Assembly (NCBI GenBank): GCA_000437255.1
Contig: FR899065.1
Coordinates: forward strand, 13,626-26,008
From: Ruminococcus sp. CAG:403
GTDB taxonomy: Bacteria; Bacillota; Clostridia; Oscillospirales; Ruminococcaceae
DNA: 12,383 bases
Direction: 5' to 3'
The notes under the pieces are model-generated. The model saw nothing but the letters and a program-made list of their open reading frames with translations. It made no database searches and had not been told where the DNA came from. Shown here one piece after another: positions 7,217 through 12,383 of the stretch. How positions within the stretch are numbered: position 1 is the stretch's first letter; every line of letters starts with the position of its first letter. The translations under genes were made by a program, and so were the position numbers.

Positions 7217-8288
7217 TCGAATTTCCATTTCTATTTTCGGAGAGTCTCATGGCCCGGCTATTGGGGTAACCATTGATAATTTGCCGCCGGGGGAATACAT
7301 CGATATGGACAAGATCCATCAGTTTATGACACGCCGTGCCCCGAAGAAGGATGGAACCACCACGCCACGCAGTGAGAAGGATTTGCCGGAAGTACTTTCC
7401 GGTGTTCTGAATAACCGCACCACTGGCACGCCGCTTTGCGCCATGATTCAGAATACGGATACCCGTTCCAAGGATTACAGCAACTTGGCAAAACTGCCGC
7501 GTCCTGGTCATGCCGATTATACCGGCGCCATGCGCTATCAGGGCTTCAATGATGTACGGGGCGGCGGTCACTTTTCCGGTCGTCTGACGGCACCGCTTTG
7601 TTTTGCAGGTGCAGTCTGCGGGCAGATTCTGGAACGGCGGGGCATCTATACCGGTGCGCACATTGCCGCCATTCATGGTATTCAGGATGATGCCTTTAGC
7701 CGGACACGTGTTTCCAAAGAGGACATTTTAGCAGTACGGGAAAAGAGCTTTCCGGTTATCAACGATGCACAGGGCAAATTGATGTGGGAGGATATCCAAA
7801 AGGCACGGATGGGACAGGAATCCTTGGGTGGTATTATTGAGTGTGCCGCAGTCAATGTGCCGGCTGGAATCGGTTCACCGATGTTTGACGGATTGGAAAA
7901 TACCATTGCGCAGCTTGTTTTTGGGATTCCGGCTGTAAAGGGAATTGAATTTGGAGCAGGCTTCCAGGTTGCTGAAATGGTCGGCAGTCAGGATAACGAC
8001 GCCTTTTATGTAGATGAAAATGGACACATCAAAACCAAGACCAATAATCACGGCGGTATTTTGGGTGGTATTTCTTCCGGTATGCCGATTACATTGAACG
8101 TTGCCATTAAGCCAACTGCATCCATTTCCAAGCCGCAGCAGACGGTAAACTTCCGGGAAAGAACAAATGAAATTCTGCAAATTCAGGGACGGCACGACCC
8201 TTGTATCGTACCACGGGCAGTTCCTTGTGTGGAAGCCGCAGTCAACCTGGCGCTGCTTTCTCATATGATGAATTATCCGCATTTTTAA
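7197..8288 (+). CDS. aroC: AroC, chorismate synthase
   Basis: AroC makes chorismate from EPSP by a 1,4-elimination that needs reduced FMN, the last shikimate step. Signatures seen are FGESHGPAIGVTIDNLPPG near the N-terminus (with the active-site His), RPGHADYTGAMRY, GGGHFSGRLTAPL, GGISSGMPI and RHDPCIVPRAVP near the C-terminus (second active-site His). All are intact and the 363-aa length is typical. Two in-frame ATGs lie at 7191 and 7197. The AGGAGG at 7183-7188 is only 2 nt from the first but 8 nt from the second, so 7197 is chosen; the product then starts MSSFWNNRIS, as usual for the family. It overlaps aroA by 20 nt. Confidence 0.96.
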   Translation: MSSFWNNRISISIFGESHGPAIGVTIDNLPPGEYIDMDKIHQFMTRRAPKKDGTTTPRSEKDLPEVLSGVLNNRTTGTPLCAMIQNTDTRSKDYSNLAKLPRPGHADYTGAMRYQGFNDVRGGGHFSGRLTAPLCFAGAVCGQILERRGIYTGAHIAAIHGIQDDAFSRTRVSKEDILAVREKSFPVINDAQGKLMWEDIQKARMGQESLGGIIECAAVNVPAGIGSPMFDGLENTIAQLVFGIPAVKGIEFGAGFQVAEMVGSQDNDAFYVDENGHIKTKTNNHGGILGGISSGMPITLNVAIKPTASISKPQQTVNFRERTNEILQIQGRHDPCIVPRAVPCVEAAVNLALLSHMMNYPHF

Positions 8289-8330
8289 TGGAGGAAGTAC
8301 AGGTATAGTATTTGGGAAAGAGGATTTCGC

Positions 8331-8930
8331 ATGCAGGATAAAAATCTTCTAAAAATGTCAGAAATGGCAACGCCTACTGTAATGGATTCCTATACGGCGA
8401 GCATTTTGATTTGCTACTTGCTGCGCCGGATTGGGAAGCCTATACAAAAGGAACATCTATATGATATTGCAGTGGGAAATGAAATTATCAATTACTTTTT
8501 CTATCAGGAGTCGATTACCAATCTGATTCATCAAAATCTGATTCAGGTGATTCCGGACAAGCAAAATGTTCCCGCTTTTCAGCTGACGGATCGTGGAAGG
8601 GAATACGCCCGGCAGCTGAAAGAATACGTTTCCAAGCCCTATCGGAATAAGCTGGTTTCGGCAGCATTTCGGTATTTTGCCAAGATAAAGCGGGAAAATG
8701 AAGTGAAACTGGAGTATATTCCGCTGAAAAAAGGCTATTATGTACATGTTCGCTGCTTGGATCGGGAATGTGATTTGCTGGATTTGAAACTGTATGCACC
8801 GGATTTGACGCAGGCCAAATTCCTGGGAGAACAAATTATGAAAAATCCAGCTGGATTTTATGGGAAGATTCTGGAAGCTGCTTTTTCCAACGAAGAAGCA
8901 GAGCTTTCGATTCCGGAGGAACAGAAGTGA
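8331..8930 (+). CDS. DUF4364 family protein, winged-helix-like
   Basis: This 199-aa protein resembles the DUF4364 family of clostridia, whose N-terminal half is predicted to be a winged-helix DNA-binding fold; no member is well characterised to my knowledge. The N-terminal region (about 20-100) is helical in character and ends in FQLTDRGREYARQL, the beta-wing plus helix pattern of PadR/MarR-like proteins. The C-terminal half (about 110-190) is a mixed domain containing YVHVRCLDRECDLLDLKLYAP. No signal peptide or membrane segment is visible. The ATG at 8331 has GAGGA about 7 nt upstream. It follows aroC by 42 nt without an obvious promoter or terminator and is closed by the terminator right after its stop, so it is probably co-transcribed with the aro genes. 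A regulatory role in aromatic synthesis is possible but only inferred from position. Confidence 0.75.
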   Translation: MQDKNLLKMSEMATPTVMDSYTASILICYLLRRIGKPIQKEHLYDIAVGNEIINYFFYQESITNLIHQNLIQVIPDKQNVPAFQLTDRGREYARQLKEYVSKPYRNKLVSAAFRYFAKIKRENEVKLEYIPLKKGYYVHVRCLDRECDLLDLKLYAPDLTQAKFLGEQIMKNPAGFYGKILEAAFSNEEAELSIPEEQK

Positions 8931-8960
8931 AGCCGCAGGCGAACCGCCTGCGGCTTTTTT
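8931..8960 (+). terminator. Intrinsic terminator of the aro operon
   Basis: AGCCGCAGGCG and CGCCTGCGGCT form a perfect 11-bp GC-rich stem with a 3-nt AAC loop, followed directly by a run of six T (8955-8960). It begins on the base after the DUF4364 stop codon. Read on the minus strand the stem has no T-run after it, so it should terminate mainly plus-strand transcripts, though it stands between two converging genes. Confidence 0.93.
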
Positions 8961-8979
8961 GCAGTTTGATTGCAATGGC

Positions 8980-9684
8980 TTATTGAAAAGGATCCGCTTT
9001 GCAGGACTTTTGTTCTGTGGGAAAGGCGTAGAAGGCACCTTCACAGTCGCAGACTGCCAAAAATACTTCGGAAGCTTTTAAGTGCTGTTCCGTCAGCTTC
9101 TTTTGCAGCCAGATTTCGTCCAAACCGCATGCTTTTAAGTTTCCTGCTAAGATCTTTCCATCTGAAATGGCAACTCCCATGATCTGATCCTGTTTGGGGG
9201 AAAGCCCAACATCCTGCGGTGTCAGCGGACGGGCAGTGGCTTTGGGCAGGATGGACAGCTGTCCGTTGGATTCCAAAATTGCAGTATCAATATCTTGCAT
9301 ATTGTAGTATCCGCTGGCACGGCACTGCACCATAAATTCGTTCAAATTGAGTTTAGCACGATGAAAGGCGGAGCGGTTGAATGTTCCGCCTTTCACCAGA
9401 ATGACGGAACGTCCCTCCAGAAAGCGGCGCAGTATGATGCAGTGATCGGAGATGAAATTGATGAGAAATGCTGCAATGGTATATAATACAATGGCAATCA
9501 GCGGGTCAAGGGTATCCGTCCATTCGCTGGTTGCCAGCTCCGCACCAATGGAACCGATGGTGATGCCGTTGATATAGTCAAATAAACTCAGTTGGCTAAT
9601 CTGCTTGCCACCCAGAATTTTCGCCATAAAAAACAGGACAATGACCGAAAGCAGTGTGGTGCAGATGACTCGAAAAATTTCCAG
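8980..9684 (-). CDS. DUF421 (YetF-like) membrane protein, probable CTG start
   Basis: This is a DUF421 family protein. Hydrophobic segments lie near the N-terminus (RVICTTLLSVIVLFFMAKI, then the conserved SLFDYINGITIGSIGAELA block and PLIAIVLYTIAAFLINFIS), followed by the cytosolic DUF421 domain with GRSVILVKGG, LNLNEFMVQCRASGY and AILESNGQLSILPK. Bacillus relatives (YetF, YdfS types) are membrane proteins of poorly known function, some linked to sporulation. The family normally begins with Met-Glu-Ile-Leu/Phe-Arg-Val. Here that position is CTG (9682-9684) before GAA ATT TTT CGA, with a strong ribosome site GGGAGG (9693-9698) exactly 8 nt away. There is no ATG, GTG or TTG nearby in frame, so CTG, or less likely ATT one codon earlier, is the probable start, giving about 234 aa. 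The frame stays open upstream to an ATG at 9864, but those extra 60 residues are unlike the family. It converges on DUF4364. Confidence 0.85.
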   Translation of the reverse strand: MEIFRVICTTLLSVIVLFFMAKILGGKQISQLSLFDYINGITIGSIGAELATSEWTDTLDPLIAIVLYTIAAFLINFISDHCIILRRFLEGRSVILVKGGTFNRSAFHRAKLNLNEFMVQCRASGYYNMQDIDTAILESNGQLSILPKATARPLTPQDVGLSPKQDQIMGVAISDGKILAGNLKACGLDEIWLQKKLTEQHLKASEVFLAVCDCEGAFYAFPTEQKSCKADPFQ

Positions 9685-9828
9685 AATGAATGCCTCCCTT
9701 TTGCAATGCAGTTGATTTGTTGTTAGAATGTGTAAATTTTCCGCTTTTATACAGAAGAAAACACCGCTGTAGTTTGGTAAAAGTATACAGTTGCCATTCT
9801 TTTGAATTGTGCAGATTGTATATAGTTT

Positions 9829-9844
9829 TTTGAAAGTTTGAAAA
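9829..9844 (+). promoter_or_regulatory. Tandem 8-bp direct repeat upstream of GH9 promoter
   Basis: TTTGAAAG (9829-9836) is followed directly by TTTGAAAA (9837-9844), ending 5 bp before the -35 box of the GH9 gene. Tandem repeats here can be activator sites, but the sequence is AT-rich and could be chance. Confidence 0.2.
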
Positions 9845-9849
9845 AAGAA

Positions 9850-9878
9850 TTGCAATCTTGACAAACATATGGTAAAAT
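9850..9878 (+). promoter_or_regulatory. Promoter of the GH9 gene
   Basis: TTGCAA (9850-9855), a 17-bp spacer and TAAAAT (9873-9878), preceded by TGG as an extended -10. This uses the same -35 hexamer and spacing as the aroB promoter. A TTGACA at 9858-9863 also looks like a -35 box, but no -10 lies at a suitable distance. The leader would be about 30 nt and ends in the strong ribosome site AAAGGAG (about 9904-9910), 6 nt before the ATG. Confidence 0.6.
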
Positions 9879-9916
9879 ATACTTGCTAATTTTTTCAATT
9901 CTGAAAGGAGTTCTTT

Positions 9917-11722
9917 ATGAAAAATCTTAAGTTAGGGAAGCGTGTGCTTGCTGCAATTTTGAGTGCTGCCACAGTAGTGACCGGCATCAGCGGCGTAGCA
10001 AACGTTTCAACTGCCAATCGGGTGGCACTGCCTGTTTTTGCAGCATCCGATGACACCACAAATTATGCAAAGCTGTTGCAGTATTCCATGTATCTGTATG
10101 ATGCCAACATGTGCGGCGCATCTGTTGGTAGCGCTTCTGCATTGACCTGGAGAGATGCATGCCACACCGGCGATGAGGTAAGCGGTGGCTTCCATGATGC
10201 AGGTGACCATGCAAAATTCGGTCTGCCGGCGGGATTTTCTGCTTCTACACTGGGCTGGGGGTACTATGAATTCAAGGATACCTATGATGCACTGGGACAG
10301 ACTGCACACCTGAAAAAAATTACCGATTATTTTGCAGATTTCTTTAAGAAGTCTACCGTTTTAAGCGGCGATACCGTATCCAAGTTCTGCTATCAGGTTG
10401 GAGATGGTGCAGCTGACCATAACTATTGGGGTCCTCCGGAAACACAGGAAGCCATTAAGGGCAGCCGGGAATCTCTGTGGACAACCAATGGTGCAAGTGA
10501 TATTGCCGCAGAATATGCAGCAGCACTGGCAGTGAACTACCTGAACTTTGGAAATGAAGAAGACTTGACATATGCAAAGGCTTTGTACAAGTTCTCCAAG
10601 CAGTATAATCAGAAGTCCAATGTCAATGAATATGGCTCAGAAGATTATGAAGACGATCAGGCATGGGCAGCAGGATTCTTGTATCTGGCAACCAATGATG
10701 CAAGCTACAAGAGCGATATGGACAGCTATTTTTCAAGCGGTAACAGAGTATGGGGCGAAGTATACTATTCTCACTGCTGGAACAATGTAAGCCTGGGCGC
10801 TGCTGTTCTGTATGGCGAAATTGGCGGTGGCTGGAAATGGGCAGAGTCTTATTTAAATAAGAATTGCTCCGATACTAGCAACTTCTTAGCAATAAATTCC
10901 TGGGGCAGCGCAAGACTGAATACCGGCGTACAGTTGCCGGCATTGGTTGCTTCCAAGCGTACCAGCAATGATTATACCGCTTGGTGTAAAGCACAGATGA
11001 GTATGATCCTGGGCAAAAATTCCGCTAGCAAGAACCTGGTTGTTGGATTCAATGAAAATTCTCCGAAGTATCCGCACCACAGAGCCGCTTCCGGTCATGC
11101 ATTTACTACAAAAGATGAGGCGACACCGACATGGGATGCAACAAATTCTCATGTATTGGTTGGCGCACTGGTTGGCGGACCGTCCAGCTCAGATTTCTCT
11201 ACTTATAATGACAGCGTTTCCGATTACAACTCTAACGAAGTTGCAATTGACTACAATGCAGCACTGGTTGGTGCAGCAGCAGCATTGTATGATGTATACG
11301 GAACAGGCAGCCTGGAAAGTAGCATTCCAGGTGTAGGAAGTACAGATCCGATTGTTACCACTGCAACTACAGTTGCTACTACCAATACAACAGAGGGAAC
11401 GACCCTTACAACAGCTCCGACTACTACTGCTGCTCCGGCTACAACAGCAAGTAGCGGCGGCAACTCCACTGCTGGTTATACCACAAACCTGAATCAGAAG
11501 GTTACTTACAGCGAATTGCCGGCAGACGATAAGATGATCGGCTGGAACTGGTCCGACCTGGGCGTTAGCGCAGGCGAGACTGTACAGAAAGTTTTGATCA
11601 ATGTTTCTACTGACAATGATAAGGTTGGCAAGTGGCAGGGCGCATTCGGTTCCTCCACAACGGTAGCGCCAGATTACTTTCTACCAACTCTGGCAGCAAT
11701 GGCGGTCACAAGACCAACCTGA
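9917..11722 (+). CDS. Secreted GH9 glycoside hydrolase (endoglucanase type), frame broken in first C-terminal module
   Basis: This is a secreted cellulase-family enzyme. Residues 1 to about 42 are a signal peptide: Lys/Arg-rich start, hydrophobic core LAAILSAATVVTG, and likely cleavage in PVFAAS. The GH9 catalytic domain covers about 46-463. It has GFHDAGDHAKF (Asp94/Asp97, base), SPKYPHHR (383-389, conserved His) and NEVAIDYNAALVG with the proton-donor Glu441, so the active site is complete and a beta-1,4-glucanase inverting mechanism is expected. No N-terminal Ig-like or family 3c binding module is present. A Thr/Ala/Ser linker (about 478-522) leads to a beta-sandwich module starting at Leu525. 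That module stops after PDY (residue 587), and 14 out-of-frame residues follow before a TGA at 11720-11722. In frame 1 the sequence continues with further modules to the window end. The full-length protein would be cell-surface or cellulosomal; any dockerin lies beyond the window. Substrate specificity cannot be set from sequence alone. Confidence 0.93.
   Translation: MKNLKLGKRVLAAILSAATVVTGISGVANVSTANRVALPVFAASDDTTNYAKLLQYSMYLYDANMCGASVGSASALTWRDACHTGDEVSGGFHDAGDHAKFGLPAGFSASTLGWGYYEFKDTYDALGQTAHLKKITDYFADFFKKSTVLSGDTVSKFCYQVGDGAADHNYWGPPETQEAIKGSRESLWTTNGASDIAAEYAAALAVNYLNFGNEEDLTYAKALYKFSKQYNQKSNVNEYGSEDYEDDQAWAAGFLYLATNDASYKSDMDSYFSSGNRVWGEVYYSHCWNNVSLGAAVLYGEIGGGWKWAESYLNKNCSDTSNFLAINSWGSARLNTGVQLPALVASKRTSNDYTAWCKAQMSMILGKNSASKNLVVGFNENSPKYPHHRAASGHAFTTKDEATPTWDATNSHVLVGALVGGPSSSDFSTYNDSVSDYNSNEVAIDYNAALVGAAAALYDVYGTGSLESSIPGVGSTDPIVTTATTVATTNTTEGTTLTTAPTTTAAPATTASSGGNSTAGYTTNLNQKVTYSELPADDKMIGWNWSDLGVSAGETVQKVLINVSTDNDKVGKWQGAFGSSTTVAPDYFLPTLAAMAVTRPT
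11489..11677 (+). repeat. Carbohydrate-binding-like module, copy 1 (truncated)
   Basis: This is the first of three tandem modules, beginning LNQKVTYSELP and containing GWNWSDLGVSAGETVQ and GKWQGAFGSSTTVAPDY. Only the first 63 codons remain. The second half, which in copy 2 runs from the Trp after PDY to VVT, is missing. The Trp-rich beta-strand pattern suggests a beta-sandwich carbohydrate-binding module of the kind found in Ruminococcus GH9 proteins, perhaps CBM79-like; the family is not certain. Confidence 0.7.
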
Positions 11723-12084
11723 ACCAGAAGGTTACTTACAGCGAGCTGCCAACAGGTGACAGAATGATCGGCTGGAACTGGTCGGACTTGGGCGTTAGCG
11801 CAGGCGAAACCGTACAGAAGGTTGAAATCAATCTTTCTACTGACAGTGATAAGATCGGCAAGTGGCAGGGTGCATTTGGTTCTTCCACAACGGTAGCACC
11901 AGATTACTGGACCCAGACCAAGGATATGTCTCAGACCATTGATGGTACAAGCGGCACCATTACTTGGAATGTTGATTCTGCAACTGCATCCATCATTCAG
12001 CCTTCTTACGACGGTCAGCTGAAGTTTGGTATTTGGTGGATCGATTGTGATGAATTTACCATTGATTCCATTACCGTTGTAACG
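11719..12084 (+). repeat. Carbohydrate-binding-like module, copy 2 (complete)
   Basis: A full module of about 122 residues from LNQKVTYSELP through DRMIGWNWSDLG, GKWQGAFGSSTTVAPDYW, GTSGTITWNVDSATASII and LKFGIWWIDCDEF to TIDSITVVT. The spaced Trp/Tyr residues and alternating hydrophobic strands suggest a beta-sandwich with an aromatic ligand face. It lies in frame 1, followed by a 39-residue Thr/Ser-rich linker (12085-12201). It is the reference for what copy 1 has lost. Confidence 0.7.
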
Positions 12085-12201
12085 GATAAGAGCGGAAGCA
12101 GCACTGTTACCACTGCTGCACCGACTACGACTGTAACAACCAAGACCACAACAGTTTCCACCAACAACAGCGGAAGCAGCAGTGGCGCACATGAAAAGCA
12201 G

Positions 12202-12383
12202 TTGAACCAGAAGGTTACTTACAGCGAGCTGCCAACAGGTGACAGAATGATCGGCTGGAACTGGTCGGACTTGGGCGTTAGCGCAGGCGAAACCGTACAG
12301 AAGGTTGAAATCAATCTTTCTACCGACAGTGACAAGATCGGCAAGTGGCAGGGTGCGTTCGGTTCCTCCACAACGGTAGCGCC
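12202..12383 (+). repeat. Carbohydrate-binding-like module, copy 3 (cut by window end)
   Basis: It starts exactly 483 bp (161 codons) after copy 2, so it is in frame with it. Over its 182 visible bases it differs from copy 2 at a handful of sites, all silent. Its first 120 or so bases are identical to copy 2 after the initial Leu codon, while its last 26 bases match copy 1 exactly and copy 2 imperfectly. The window ends inside it. Confidence 0.7.

Larger units (their letters stand above)
11678..12383 (+). pseudogene. Frame-shifted continuation of the GH9 gene (linker plus modules 2 and 3), partial at window end
   Basis: This stretch is open from 11678 to the window end in frame 1, while the GH9 catalytic part is in frame 2, a -1 shift. 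It has no ribosome site or sensible start of its own. It encodes a linker STNSGSNGGHKTN, complete module 2, a Thr/Ser linker (AAPTTTVTTKTTT, then VSTNNSGSSSG), and the first 60 codons of module 3. All are plainly parts of the same multi-modular protein. As written, they would not be translated with the enzyme. Either the gene suffered a real deletion and is now shortened, or the sequence is misassembled at the repeat. The 3' end, which may carry a dockerin or sortase signal, is outside the window. Confidence 0.75.

Noticed and set aside
8288..8308. Six-codon open frame overlapping the aroC stop (TAATG)
   Set aside because: No ribosome site precedes it, and the DUF4364 start at 8331 has its own GAGGA site.
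8931..8960. Terminator acting equally on both converging genes
   Set aside because: On the minus strand the stem is followed by TCACTTC, not a T-run, so it should work well only for the plus strand.
9685..9864. N-terminal extension of the DUF421 protein back to the ATG at 9864
   Set aside because: The extra 60 residues are unlike the family, and the start lacks a fitting ribosome site and sits on the GH9 promoter. A strong ribosome site lies 8 nt before the CTG at 9684.
11340..11460. Repetitive ACT/ACA-rich DNA as a possible microsatellite or CRISPR-like element
   Set aside because: It is in frame and codes for a Thr/Ala linker of the secreted enzyme; there are no regular spacers.
11672..11690. 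Programmed -1 ribosomal frameshift in the GH9 gene
   Set aside because: The bases around the shift (GATTACTTTCTACC) contain no X-XXY-YYZ slippery heptamer. Copy 1 also lacks half of its module, so a deletion or misassembly explains the shift better.
11674..12192. Long minus-strand open frame of 172 codons
   Set aside because: It is antisense to the repeated binding modules and Thr-rich linker, has no recognisable domain, and arises from the biased repeat composition.

Overview
The window reads as chromosome of a fibre-degrading Gram-positive gut or rumen Clostridium-class bacterium, most likely a Ruminococcus-type organism. The reasons are a secreted family 9 glycoside hydrolase with Thr-rich linkers and tandem C-terminal beta-sandwich modules, a paired YmfF/YmfH M16 peptidase locus, DUF4364 and DUF421 genes typical of clostridia, strong AGGAGG-type ribosome sites and low to mid GC. 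The genus is inferred from gene content, not from a marker gene. No tRNA, rRNA, CRISPR array, transposase or prophage gene was seen.

Layout. (1) 32-4653, minus strand, is one operon read ymfF, ymfH, lgt, folD. It starts from an extended -10 promoter near 4750. Two junctions are 2-3 nt wide, with the next gene's ribosome site inside the last codons of the gene before it. (2) 4654-4921 is a divergent promoter region. (3) 4922-8930, plus strand, carries aroB, aroA, aroC (late shikimate pathway to chorismate) and a DUF4364 winged-helix-like gene, closed by a strong intrinsic terminator at 8931-8960. (4) 8980-9684, minus strand, is a DUF421 membrane protein that appears to start at CTG. (5) From 9850 to the window end, plus strand, lies the GH9 enzyme with its own promoter. 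Its reading frame breaks at about 11678, inside the first of three carbohydrate-binding-like modules. The rest of the gene continues in the -1 frame to the end of the window.

Function. The minus operon joins two putative accessory peptidase homologues (linked in Bacillus to elongation factor P modification), lipoprotein lipidation and one-carbon folate metabolism. The plus operon supplies chorismate for aromatic amino acids. The GH9 gene is the only obvious accessory, plant-fibre-related locus.

The points most worth a second look are: a FolD whose cyclohydrolase lysine is replaced by Gln; a 9-bp hairpin between the lgt ribosome site and its start codon; the CTG start of the DUF421 gene; and a module-truncating frameshift plus mosaic repeats in the GH9 gene, which may be a real deletion or an assembly artefact. 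I did not find a clearly new multi-gene system.
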